From the NCBI GenBank assembly GCA_937885015.1, contig CALAAS010000052.1, positions 1 to 19,676 of the forward strand: DNA of 19,676 nt, read 5' to 3'. Position 1 is the stretch's first letter, and each line of letters begins with the position of its first letter. The stretch comes from an uncultured Clostridium sp. (lineage in GTDB: Bacteria; Bacillota; Clostridia; Lachnospirales; Lachnospiraceae). The notes below the pieces were generated by a model that did no database searches, was not told the DNA's origin, and saw only the letters and a program-made list of their open reading frames with translations. Below are positions 1 through 7,151 of the stretch, piece after piece. The position numbers and the translations under genes are program-made.

Positions 1-114
1 ATCAAAAAAATCCGGACAGGGTGTTCATAATTTATTCATTCATGCGTTTGTCGTGAGCCTCCCAATCCCCCTACTATAATCTGTGGTTTGTCAAATTTTC
101 CTCAATCTTTTCAT

Positions 115-171
115 TTCATATATATGAATTTATTTTCACTCTATCTCCTTTAATTTATATGACATATAAAT
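115..171. promoter_or_regulatory. AT-rich palindromes upstream of the glycyl radical operon
   Basis: Positions 1-241 contain no credible gene and are very AT-rich. Two exact symmetric sites stand out: a 14-bp palindrome TTCATATATATGAA at 115-128, and arms ATTTATAT (153-160) and ATATAAAT (164-171) around GAC. Either could bind a dimeric regulator or simply result from base composition. They lie about 130-190 bp upstream of the candidate promoter at 281-309. I cannot name a regulator. Confidence 0.3.
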
Positions 172-241
172 ATATTTTGATATCACGTTAATTTTCCTCC
201 GAAAATGTTATTTTTTTATCTATTTTGCACAAATAGTTGTC

Positions 242-273
242 TTGAAAAAATGGTTTTCTAACTATTTTTTCAA
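242..273. promoter_or_regulatory. 32-bp near-perfect inverted repeat, candidate operator/activator site
   Basis: TTGAAAAAAT at 242-251 is exactly complementary to ATTTTTTCAA at 264-273. The symmetry continues inside with GTT (253-255) and AAC (260-262), so only the 252/263 pair and the centre break it. It ends 7 bp before the candidate -35 at 281, a typical place for an activator dimer. The right arm is not followed by a clean T-run and no gene ends nearby, so a terminator is less likely. The binding protein is unknown. Confidence 0.5.
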
Positions 274-280
274 ATTAGTA

Positions 281-309
281 TTGCATTTCTACACCGTTTG
301 TAGTATTAT
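281..309 (+). promoter_or_regulatory. Sigma-A-type promoter for the activase/glycyl radical enzyme operon
   Basis: The -35 TTGCAT (281-286) and -10 TATTAT (304-309) are separated by exactly 17 bp. A start near 316 would give a leader of about 48 nt, with GGAGG at 348-352 preceding the ATG at 364. Its position just after the 242-273 inverted repeat suggests regulated expression. Confidence 0.6.
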
Positions 310-363
310 AGACTCAGAGCTAGAACGCAGTCTAGTTTTTCAAGTAAGGAGGTATGAAGCATC

Positions 364-1281
364 ATGGACACTCCATATGTTTTTAATATTCAGAAGTATT
401 CCATTCACGATGGAGACGGAATACGAACCAGCATTTTTTTTAAAGGATGTCCCTTATCCTGCGCCTGGTGTCACAATCCTGAGAGCCAGCGCTACCATAA
501 GGAACTGATGCTTTTCCACGACCGCTGTACAGCCTGCGGCTCCTGTGTCAAGCGATGTCCCGAAGGCGTCAACTCCATTATGGACGGCAAGCTTGTGATG
601 GATCGCGATAAGTGCACGGCCTGCGGCATCTGTACCGACTGGTGCCTGCAAAACGCCCGCGAGATTGCCGGCAAAGAATACACCATTCAGGAGTTGGTAA
701 AAGAGGCGGAAAAAGACCGGATGTTCTATGAAGATTCCGGCGGCGGTATTACTCTTTCCGGCGGCGAAGTGATGTGCCAGGACATGGACTACATCGAAAA
801 GCTCTGCCGTATCCTTTATAATAAGGGATACCGAGTCAATATCGACACCTGCGGGTACGCCCCTTACGAGAACTTCCAGAGGATTCTTCCTTATATCGAT
901 ACATTCCTGTATGATATTAAAGCGATGGATCCGGAAGTACATAAACACTTTATCGGTGTTGACAACACCCTGATTCTGGAAAACTTAAAGAAGCTGAGCG
1001 CAGACGGCGCCACACTCAACATCCGCATTCCCACCATCGAGGGAGTCAATGCAACGGAAGAGTTTATGAATCAGGTCATTGATTTCCTGCAGCAGAATCA
1101 GATTTCTGTGAAACAGGTCAACCTGCTTCCCTATCACAATACGGGAATGCATAAATACAAGAAACTTGACAGGCCATATGACGAGGAAGAGGAATTAAAG
1201 GCCCCGTCCAAAGAGCGTATGGAGCTGTTCAAAGATATATTTATGAAACATGGATTCAGCAACACAAAAATAGGAGGTTAA
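364..1281 (+). CDS. Glycyl radical enzyme activase (radical SAM, HypD-type)
   Basis: This 305-residue radical-SAM protein would generate the glycyl radical on the enzyme encoded next. It uses a [4Fe-4S] cluster to cleave S-adenosylmethionine. The radical-SAM CX3CX2C motif is at C29, C33 and C36 (GCPLSCAWCHNPES context). A ferredoxin-like insert follows with two CxxCxxCxxxC sets, C55/58/61/65 and C84/87/90/94, which should hold two further [4Fe-4S] clusters as in most GRE activases other than PflA. The GGGITLSGGEVM segment corresponds to the SAM-binding GGE motif. The start has GGAGG 11 nt upstream. The last codons (GGA GGT TAA) form the Shine-Dalgarno of the next gene, four bases away, so the two are translationally linked. 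Identity as a GRE activase is secure; its specificity is inferred from the partner. Confidence 0.93.
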   Translation: MDTPYVFNIQKYSIHDGDGIRTSIFFKGCPLSCAWCHNPESQRYHKELMLFHDRCTACGSCVKRCPEGVNSIMDGKLVMDRDKCTACGICTDWCLQNAREIAGKEYTIQELVKEAEKDRMFYEDSGGGITLSGGEVMCQDMDYIEKLCRILYNKGYRVNIDTCGYAPYENFQRILPYIDTFLYDIKAMDPEVHKHFIGVDNTLILENLKKLSADGATLNIRIPTIEGVNATEEFMNQVIDFLQQNQISVKQVNLLPYHNTGMHKYKKLDRPYDEEEELKAPSKERMELFKDIFMKHGFSNTKIGG

Positions 1282-1285
1282 AAAC

Positions 1286-3739
1286 ATGGCAGACAACAAA
1301 GTACTTGAAGCAGCAGAGTGCGCTTCCTGCTGCGGAACAAATGTAAATGCGGCAGCTGTTGGAATGAAAGAGCGCGGTATGAATGACCGTATCAAGAGAC
1401 TGAGAAAGATCAGCGTTGAGACCCAGCCGCACATCTATATGGAGCGTGCCGTACTGGAGACAGAGGCTTACAAAAAATACGAGGGCAGCGTATCCATCCC
1501 GGAACTTCGTGCTCTGGTATTAAAGCATTTCTTCTCTAACAAGACAATCAGCATCGCAGACGATGAGCTGATCGTAGGCGAAAAGGGCGATGGCCCCCAG
1601 TCTGCTCCCACTTTCCCGGAGCTGTGCTGCCACACCCTGGAAGACATGCACAACATGAATGATCGTAAGATCGTAAACTTTACCGTTACAGAGCAGGATC
1701 TGAAGACGCAGGAAGAGATGATTATTCCTTACTGGGAGAACCGTTCCACCCGCCACAAAATCTTAAATGCCATGACGGATGAGTGGAAAGAGGCTTATGC
1801 AGCCGGTATCTTTACCGAGTTCATGGAACAGCGCGGACCGGGCCATACCGTTGGTTCTGAGAACATCTTCAAGAAAGGCTACCTGGATTATCAGAACGAT
1901 ATCAAGGCTGCCATCGCAAACCTTGACTACATGAATGATCCGAAGGCGCTTGATAAGAAAGCACAGCTGAATGCTATGAGCATCTGCTGCGACGCTATCA
2001 TGATCCTTGGCAAACGTTACGCAGACCTGGCCAGAAAGATGGCTGAGGAGTGCACCGACGAGCAGAGAAAGGCTGAGCTGCTTCAGATCGCTGCCAACTG
2101 TGACGTTGTACCGGCTCACAAACCGCAGACCTACTACCAGGCAATCCAGCACTACTGGTTTACCCATCTGGCAGTTACCACCGAGCTGAATCCGTGGGAT
2201 GCTTACTCACCGGGACACTTTGATCAGCACCTTGGTTCCTACTATGAGAAGGACGTAGAAGACGGCATCCTGACCAGAGAGAAAGCTCTGGAGCTGATGG
2301 AGTGCCTGTGGGTTAAATTCTACAACCAGCCGGCTCCGCCGAAGGTAGGTATTACCTTAAAAGAGAGTTCCACATACACCGACTTCTGCAACATCAACAC
2401 CGGCGGTATCAAACCCAACGGCGAAGATGGTGTAAACGAAGTTTCCTATATTATCCTTGACTGTATGGACGAGATGAGACTGGTTCAGCCCAACTCCAAC
2501 GTTCAGATCAGCCGCAAGAACCCGCAGAAGTTCTTAAAGAGAGCCTGTGAAGTTGCCCGTGAGGGATGGGGCCAGCCCGCATTCTACAACACAGAGGCAA
2601 TCATTCAGGAGCTGATGAATGCTGGAAAATCTCTGGCAGATGCTCGTAAGGGCGGTTCCTCAGGCTGTGTTGAGACTGGCGCATTCGGTACAGAGGCTTA
2701 TATCCTTCAGGGTTACTTCAACCTGCCGAAGATCTTTGAACTGACTCTGTTCAACGGTGTAGATCAGATGACCGGCAAGCAGCTGGGTCTTCAGACGGGC
2801 GACGCCAGAGAGTTCAAGACCTATGATGAGCTGTGGGAGGCATACAAGAAACAGATTAACTACTTCCTTGACATCAAGGTTAAAGGTTCCAACGTGATCG
2901 AGCAGATCTTCGCTGAGTATATGCCGGTTCCGTTCCTGTCCATCCTGACCGATGACTGTATCGCAAAAGGTATGGATTACAACGCAGGCGGCGCTCGTTA
3001 CAACACCAGCGTTATTCAGGGTGTAGGTACGGGTACCATCACCGACTGTCTGTCTGCTGTTAAGTACAACGTATTCGATCACAAGAAATTTACCATGGCT
3101 GAGCTTCTTGACGCTCTGAAAGCAAACTTCGTAGGCTATGAAGATATCCATAACCTGGTTAGCAACAAGACTCCGAAGTATGGTAATGATGATGACTACG
3201 CAGATGACCTGATGAAGGAAATCTTCAACTACTTCGTTGACAACGTATCGGCTCGTCCCAACATGAGAGGCGGTTCTTACCGTGTTGACATGCTTCCGAC
3301 CACCTGCCATATGTACTTCGGCGATGTTATGATCGCAAGTCCCAACGGCCGTCTGGCTCACAAGCCGGTATCCGAGGGTATCTCTCCGGAGAAGGGCGCC
3401 GATGTAAACGGACCGACCGCAGTTATCAAGTCCTGTGCAAAGATGGATCACTTAAAGACTGGCGGTACTCTGCTGAATCAGAAGTTCACACCAGAGGTTC
3501 TGGCTGGCGAAGAGGGTATCAACAACCTGGCAAACTACATCCGTACTTACTTCAACATGGATGGACATCACGTACAGTTCAACGTAGTTCACCGCGAACT
3601 GCTTCAGGAAGCTCAGAAGCATCCGGAGGATTACAAAGACCTGATCGTTCGTGTTGCCGGATACAGTGATCACTTCCGCAACCTGGATAAACCGCTTCAG
3701 GATGAGATCATCGACAGAACCGAGCAGAGCTTTGCTTAA
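1286..3739 (+). CDS. hypD: Glycyl radical enzyme, probable trans-4-hydroxy-L-proline dehydratase (HypD)
   Basis: 817 residues. HypD removes water from trans-4-hydroxy-L-proline to give 1-pyrroline-5-carboxylate, which ProC can reduce to proline. The thiyl-radical cysteine is C461 and the acid/base glutamate E463, in GCVETGAFGTEAY. The glycyl-radical residue is G792 in RVAGYSDHF. From memory of Clostridioides difficile HypD, the pocket pieces are retained: PGHTV, WDAYSPG, ESSTYTDF, PTTCHMYFG and the Tyr 16 residues after the Cys (Y477). Compared with that enzyme there are about 27 extra N-terminal residues with C12, C15 and C16. The ATG at 1286 has a perfectly placed AGGAGG, so the extension should be translated. 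The Cys-Cys pair of pyruvate formate-lyase is absent. A dehydratase for another hydroxyproline isomer (HplG-like) is the main alternative. proC is not adjacent. Codon use is strongly biased, suggesting high expression. Confidence 0.85.
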   Translation: MADNKVLEAAECASCCGTNVNAAAVGMKERGMNDRIKRLRKISVETQPHIYMERAVLETEAYKKYEGSVSIPELRALVLKHFFSNKTISIADDELIVGEKGDGPQSAPTFPELCCHTLEDMHNMNDRKIVNFTVTEQDLKTQEEMIIPYWENRSTRHKILNAMTDEWKEAYAAGIFTEFMEQRGPGHTVGSENIFKKGYLDYQNDIKAAIANLDYMNDPKALDKKAQLNAMSICCDAIMILGKRYADLARKMAEECTDEQRKAELLQIAANCDVVPAHKPQTYYQAIQHYWFTHLAVTTELNPWDAYSPGHFDQHLGSYYEKDVEDGILTREKALELMECLWVKFYNQPAPPKVGITLKESSTYTDFCNINTGGIKPNGEDGVNEVSYIILDCMDEMRLVQPNSNVQISRKNPQKFLKRACEVAREGWGQPAFYNTEAIIQELMNAGKSLADARKGGSSGCVETGAFGTEAYILQGYFNLPKIFELTLFNGVDQMTGKQLGLQTGDAREFKTYDELWEAYKKQINYFLDIKVKGSNVIEQIFAEYMPVPFLSILTDDCIAKGMDYNAGGARYNTSVIQGVGTGTITDCLSAVKYNVFDHKKFTMAELLDALKANFVGYEDIHNLVSNKTPKYGNDDDYADDLMKEIFNYFVDNVSARPNMRGGSYRVDMLPTTCHMYFGDVMIASPNGRLAHKPVSEGISPEKGADVNGPTAVIKSCAKMDHLKTGGTLLNQKFTPEVLAGEEGINNLANYIRTYFNMDGHHVQFNVVHRELLQEAQKHPEDYKDLIVRVAGYSDHFRNLDKPLQDEIIDRTEQSFA

Positions 3740-3778
3740 TCGAATTTGTACAATTTTACTTTATAAAGAGTGGAAAAT

Positions 3779-3811
3779 CCCCGGGATGAAAAATCATCCC
3801 GGGGGTTTTTT
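3779..3811 (+). terminator. Strong intrinsic terminator after hypD
   Basis: An 11-bp perfect stem, CCCCGGGATGA (3779-3789) with TCATCCCGGGG (3794-3804), has an AAAA loop and is followed by six T at 3806-3811. It lies 40 bp after the hypD stop codon. Confidence 0.95.
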
Positions 3812-3846
3812 ATTTCATAGGAAAATACGTCCTATGAAATAAAAAA
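3806..3846. repeat. Perfect 17-bp inverted repeat overlapping the terminator T-run
   Basis: Positions 3806-3822 are exactly complementary to 3830-3846, with a 7-nt spacer AAATACG. Because the stem starts with T6 and ends with A6, it reads as a terminator-like hairpin on the minus strand and reuses the U-tract of the preceding terminator. It could be a second terminator or the edge of a small palindromic repeat element. Confidence 0.8.
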
Positions 3847-3848
3847 CG

Positions 3849-3952
3849 CTCCGCGCGGATCGCCATGCGGCGGAGAGGAATTTTGTCGCAAAAGCGACCC
3901 GCCGCAGGCGGAGAGGAATTCTGTCGCAAAAGCGACCCGCCGCAGGCGGAGA
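3849..3952. repeat. GC-rich structured block with two 38-bp tandem repeats
   Basis: Two copies at 3871-3908 and 3909-3946 differ by a single T/C, and a third copy begins at 3947 and stops after CGGAGA. Each unit contains two small hairpins, GTCGC-AAAA-GCGAC and CCGCC-GCA-GGCGG. A preceding CTCCGC (3849-3854) pairs with GCGGAG (3870-3875). The block is non-coding and much more GC-rich than the flanking gap. It resembles REP-like extragenic palindromic repeats more than an operator. Confidence 0.8.
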
Positions 3953-3976
3953 AGCTCGCGGGCGAGCTTCTTTCTT
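3951..3976 (+). terminator. Terminator-like hairpin at the end of the repeat block
   Basis: GAAGCTCGC (3951-3959) and GCGAGCTTC (3962-3970) are exactly complementary with almost no loop, followed by TTTCTT. This gives a plausible weak plus-strand terminator before the gntR promoter. It may simply be the last hairpin of the repeat element. Confidence 0.5.
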
Positions 3977-3998
3977 ATTGCACAGAAAATTTCGTGTC

Positions 3999-4027
3999 TT
4001 GACAACCGTTATATACTGTTATATACT
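3999..4027 (+). promoter_or_regulatory. Near-consensus promoter of the GntR-ABC operon with a duplicated 10-bp motif
   Basis: A perfect -35 TTGACA (3999-4004) is 17 bp from -10 TATACT (4022-4027). The spacer and -10 are built from a direct 10-bp repeat GTTATATACT at 4008-4017 and 4018-4027, so a protein bound there would block RNA polymerase. YtrA-type regulators are usually autoregulatory, so this is a good candidate operator. AGGAG at 4061-4065 is the ribosome binding site. Confidence 0.8.
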
Positions 4028-4071
4028 GTTTGTGTAGAATTTCTCACCAACGGCCGTAAAAGGAGTTTACC

Positions 4072-4452
4072 ATGAAACTGATTGTTAACCATTCATCGAT
4101 GGTTCCCATCTATGAACAAATCGTAGAGCAGATCAAAACACAGATTCGAGACGGCAGTCTGCAGGAGGGTGATGCACTTCCCTCCGTGCGTGCCCTGGCG
4201 GGTACGCTGAAAATCAGTGCCCTGACTGTGAAAAAAGCCTACGATACACTGGAAGCACAGGGTTTTTCCTCCACTGTCCACGGAAAGGGAAGCTACATCA
4301 CCGCAACCAACCGCCAGCTGATCTGGGAGGAACAGCGCAAAGAAGTGGAGGAAGATCTGCATCAGGCGGTTCAGAAGGCCCGTCGCTATGGGATCCAAAA
4401 TGAAGAGCTTCGCAGTTTGTTGGACTGCATATTGGAGGATGAAACATGCTGA
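4072..4452 (+). CDS. GntR-family (YtrA-type) transcriptional regulator
   Basis: 126 residues, the short length of the YtrA subgroup: a GntR winged helix-turn-helix (about residues 10-78) followed by only two helices instead of a full effector domain. The MVPIYEQIVEQIKTQIRDG start, LPSVRALAGTLKISALTVKKAYDTLE helix-turn-helix and HGKGSYI wing are typical. Such proteins commonly repress their own operon, which encodes an ABC transporter, and are relieved by membrane-active drugs or envelope stress. Its coding end overlaps the ABC ATPase gene by 7 bp, so co-expression is very likely. Its likely target is the direct repeat in the promoter at 4008-4027. The ligand is unknown. Confidence 0.93.
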   Translation: MKLIVNHSSMVPIYEQIVEQIKTQIRDGSLQEGDALPSVRALAGTLKISALTVKKAYDTLEAQGFSSTVHGKGSYITATNRQLIWEEQRKEVEEDLHQAVQKARRYGIQNEELRSLLDCILEDETC

Positions 4453-5327
4453 ATGTAAAAAATCTGCAGAAACATTATGATTCTTTTTCCCTGGACTGTT
4501 CCTTCCAGGTACCGCCCGGCTGCATTACCGGAATGGTGGGACGCAACGGCGCCGGAAAAACCACTGCCTTCAAAGCTATTTTAGGACTTCTGCACCCCGA
4601 TGGCGGCGAAATCCGGATATTCGGCAGAGAAACCAGTCAAATGACGGCCAAAGATCGGCAAAAACTCGGTGTTGTGCTTTCCGACTCCTGCTTCAGCGGC
4701 TGGCTGACGATCCAAGATCTAATTCCTGTTCAGCAATCCCTGTATCCCCGGTTTGATTCCGATTTCTTCCTCGAATATGTGAACCGTTTCCAGCTTCCGC
4801 AGCGAAAACGGCTCCGGGATTTCTCCACCGGGATGAAAGCCAGGCTCAAACTTCTTCTGGCTCTTTCCCATGAAGCAGCGCTTCTGATTCTCGATGAACC
4901 GACAGCTGGCCTTGATGTAATCGCCAGGGATGAACTGTCTTCCCTGCTGCAGAGTTACATGAACCGGGATGAGGGGCGTTCCATCCTCATCAGCTCCCAC
5001 ATATCAAGCGATCTGGAAGCATTATGTGACGATCTCTATCTGATCCACGAAGGCCGCATTCTTCTCCATGAGGACACGGATGTGCTGTTAAGCTCCTACG
5101 GTCTCATCAAAGCGGCTCCGGAACAGTTTTCTGCCCTGGACAGGGAACACCTTCTGTGCTGGAAGCAGGAGGCCTATGGATTCAGCGCCATTACAAAGGA
5201 GGCATCCTATTACCGGGAAAATTATCCGCAGCTGGTGGTGGAACAGGCATCCCTAGATGGACTGATTTCCATGATGGCGCTGGGAGAATCGGAACAGGCC
5301 TCTTCGCCAGATCTGCAGCACCTGTAA
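4446..5327 (+). CDS. ABC transporter ATP-binding protein (YtrB/BcrA-like)
   Basis: 293 residues; this is the nucleotide-binding subunit paired with the permease encoded next. Walker A GRNGAGKTT is at residues 32-40, Walker B LLILDE at 146-151 and the switch histidine at H185 (LISSHIS). The signature motif is the variant FSTGM (126-130) in place of LSGGQ, usual in exporters of the ABC-2/YtrB type. The Q-loop glutamine is not obvious (VLSDSCFSGWLT). After about residue 205 a C-terminal extension is less conserved. The ribosome binding site GGAGG lies inside the end of the regulator gene. The transported substrate cannot be read from the sequence; lipid-like or peptide antibiotics are typical for the family. 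Confidence 0.92.
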   Translation: MLNVKNLQKHYDSFSLDCSFQVPPGCITGMVGRNGAGKTTAFKAILGLLHPDGGEIRIFGRETSQMTAKDRQKLGVVLSDSCFSGWLTIQDLIPVQQSLYPRFDSDFFLEYVNRFQLPQRKRLRDFSTGMKARLKLLLALSHEAALLILDEPTAGLDVIARDELSSLLQSYMNRDEGRSILISSHISSDLEALCDDLYLIHEGRILLHEDTDVLLSSYGLIKAAPEQFSALDREHLLCWKQEAYGFSAITKEASYYRENYPQLVVEQASLDGLISMMALGESEQASSPDLQHL

Positions 5328-5345
5328 AAACGGAGGATTTCGACT

Positions 5346-6017
5346 ATGAAAGGATTACTGATTAAAGATTTTCGACTTATGAAGCTTCAGATGGGGTTTT
5401 TCGGTCTTTGCCTGATTTTTGCTGTTTTTATTACCTTTACCGGAAGGCAGACTTCGTTTCCCATCGGATATCTGACCTTTATCGGCTCTCTCTACGCTGT
5501 CAGTTCATTAAATTACGACAGCTTTGACAATGGGTTTGCCTTCCTCTTTACTCTGCCCATTACCCGCAAGGAATACGTTTTTGAAAAATATATCTTCTCC
5601 ATACTGGCGTCCGCCGCCTCCTGGCTGCTGGCCGTCTCCATTGCCGTGGCTGCCACTCTGTTCAATCCCAGGGCCAGCCTCGCCGAAACGCTCTGGACTG
5701 CCGCCTGTGTCCTTCCGATGATCTTCCTTCTCATATCCGTCACTTTGCCTTTTCACCTGAAATTCGGCAGTGAGAAGGGGCGGATTGCCATTCTGGCCGT
5801 TATAGGCGCATTCTTTGCTGTCATCACAGCCGCTGCCAGCATGGCCGGCAAACTGGCAGATCACGCAGAAAATGGCCCGGAGCTGGAACGGGTTTTATCT
5901 CCCCTCTCCGCATCCGGACCATGGCTTCTGATTCTGCCAATGATACTCCTGTCACTTGTGGCGTTGGTATTTTCGCTTCGCCTGAGTATCTCCATTCTCC
6001 AGAAAAAAGAATTCTGA
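5346..6017 (+). CDS. ABC-2 type transporter permease
   Basis: 223 residues, very hydrophobic with about six membrane segments, starting with the MKGLLIKDFRLMK cytosolic helix typical of the ABC-2 permease 5 group. The segment FTLPITRKEYVFEKY (after the second membrane span) is the characteristic coupling region of these small permeases. It begins 18 bp after the ATPase gene with its own GGAGG, so ATPase and permease should form a homodimeric or 2+2 transporter. The gene ends inside the two-way terminator at 6001-6032. The substrate is unknown. Confidence 0.85.
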   Translation: MKGLLIKDFRLMKLQMGFFGLCLIFAVFITFTGRQTSFPIGYLTFIGSLYAVSSLNYDSFDNGFAFLFTLPITRKEYVFEKYIFSILASAASWLLAVSIAVAATLFNPRASLAETLWTAACVLPMIFLLISVTLPFHLKFGSEKGRIAILAVIGAFFAVITAAASMAGKLADHAENGPELERVLSPLSASGPWLLILPMILLSLVALVFSLRLSISILQKKEF

Positions 6018-6032
6018 CGAAGAATTTTTTCT
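6001..6032. terminator. Probable bidirectional terminator between convergent operons
   Basis: AATTCT (6010-6015) pairs with AGAATT (6021-6026). The stem extends through a G-U pair into flanking A/T runs, giving a T-tail on both strands (6027-6030 on plus; complement of 6003-6008 on minus). It separates the converging permease and EutH-like genes and overlaps the permease stop codon. The stem is AT-rich, so efficiency is uncertain. Confidence 0.55.
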
Positions 6033-6048
6033 AAAAGCGCGTAAAATA

Positions 6049-7122
6049 TCAGGAAGCCTGTTTTCTGTCGCACAATACTGCCAATGCAATGGCCAGCACA
6101 CCGCCGATGGTCTTGCTGAGCATGTACACACTCAGAGCATCCGAAGGTACCAGAGAAGAGACAAAAGCCATCTGGCCGCCCACCACATAAGCTCCAGTCA
6201 CAGAAAAAGCCGCATTGAGGATTTTCCCACGCCGATCCATTTTGGAAAAAAGAGGCAGCATGGCCAGGCTCTGAGTGCAGGACAGTACCAAACCCACCAC
6301 AGACTCGCTGTTTACCCCCAGAAATCTTCCCACTGCCTGGATCGGCTTTTCCAGCCGGTCCAGAGCAATGTGAGATAAAACCAGGCCGCCGCAGGCCACA
6401 ACCACCATTCGCAACACCATATAAAGCATTTCTGATACCAGGGAAGCATCTACCACTGCATATTCCGGCACGAAAACACCAAACACAGCGATTCCGAACA
6501 GGACAAAACTGGCGATCCGGATCAGATTTCCCACTGCAATCAGGCACCGCATGGTGCATCCAGGAAACAGCAGGAACGCACCGATCAGAACCACGCAGAG
6601 AATCAGGACCGGAAGCATGTTAAAAAAAAGAGTAACCGGCGCAAGTCCCAGAAGAAGTCCCCCAACCAGAAGACCGGAAGGCAGCATAATCAGTCCAAAA
6701 ATAAAACCCCGCATCAGTTCTGGAATCTCATCCTTCCTCACTGCTGCCAGGAATACTGGAAGCTGATACCCGAGAGTCTGCCCCAGCCCCCCGGATACCA
6801 TAGCTCCCGTAAAAATAGCCAGAGTCGATGTAGCAGCCAGCCGCTGGGCAATTCCCAAGGCCCCCATATCGGGAGCAAGCAGGCACCCCACCGCCAGAGA
6901 GGGGTCAAAAGGCATTCTCTCTGCGGCAGCGGCAATCTGCTCCGCATGGGTCTGCACATACGTTACCCCAATGGAATAAAAGCCCACCGTTGAAAGAGCC
7001 AGTCCCCCCATAGTCGTAAGACCTTTCTCAAAATCCGGCATAAATCCCAGTTTTCCGCCCAGAATTTCATCTAAAAGTCCTAACGCAGCAAAAAACAACA
7101 TAATCCCAACAAAAATATTCAT
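6049..7122 (-). CDS. EutH-family membrane transporter (ethanolamine permease-like)
   Basis: 357 residues, polytopic with roughly ten membrane segments. The C-terminal half is recognisably EutH: a GVNSESVVGLVLSC segment, then KMDRRGKILNAAFSVTGAYVVGGQMAF and KTIGGVLAI, matching the order of motifs in enteric EutH from memory. EutH imports ethanolamine or facilitates its diffusion. No other eut gene (eutBC, shell proteins) is in the window, so the substrate may differ. I chose the ATG at 7122 (MNIFVGIMLFF), with AGGAGG just upstream, over an in-frame start 180 bp earlier that would put 60 non-membrane residues inside the previous gene. It follows a 2HCT transporter gene by 29 bp, and the two appear co-transcribed. 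It ends at the terminator at 6001-6032. Confidence 0.8.
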   Translation of the reverse strand: MNIFVGIMLFFAALGLLDEILGGKLGFMPDFEKGLTTMGGLALSTVGFYSIGVTYVQTHAEQIAAAAERMPFDPSLAVGCLLAPDMGALGIAQRLAATSTLAIFTGAMVSGGLGQTLGYQLPVFLAAVRKDEIPELMRGFIFGLIMLPSGLLVGGLLLGLAPVTLFFNMLPVLILCVVLIGAFLLFPGCTMRCLIAVGNLIRIASFVLFGIAVFGVFVPEYAVVDASLVSEMLYMVLRMVVVACGGLVLSHIALDRLEKPIQAVGRFLGVNSESVVGLVLSCTQSLAMLPLFSKMDRRGKILNAAFSVTGAYVVGGQMAFVSSLVPSDALSVYMLSKTIGGVLAIALAVLCDRKQAS

Positions 7123-7151
7123 ACTCTCCTCCTCCCCTGCCGCTCTACCTG

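Noticed and set aside
242..508. 88-codon open frame on the plus strand overlapping the activase start
   Set aside because: It spans the palindrome and promoter, lacks a good ribosome binding site and reads the activase in the wrong frame.
2660..3451. 263-codon antisense frame inside hypD
   Set aside because: It mirrors the biased codon use of hypD; no recognisable domain and fully inside a confident gene.
1286..3739. Pyruvate formate-lyase or choline trimethylamine-lyase identity
   Set aside because: The adjacent Cys-Cys of formate-lyase is missing, and the sequence around the catalytic Cys and glycyl loop fits HypD far better than CutC; no cut or shell genes are nearby.
3871..3952. Possible CRISPR array
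   Set aside because: The repeats are directly adjacent with no unique spacers and no cas genes are present.
6049..7122. Part of an ethanolamine-utilisation operon
   Set aside because: Only the permease-like gene is present; no ammonia-lyase, shell or regulator genes are in the window.
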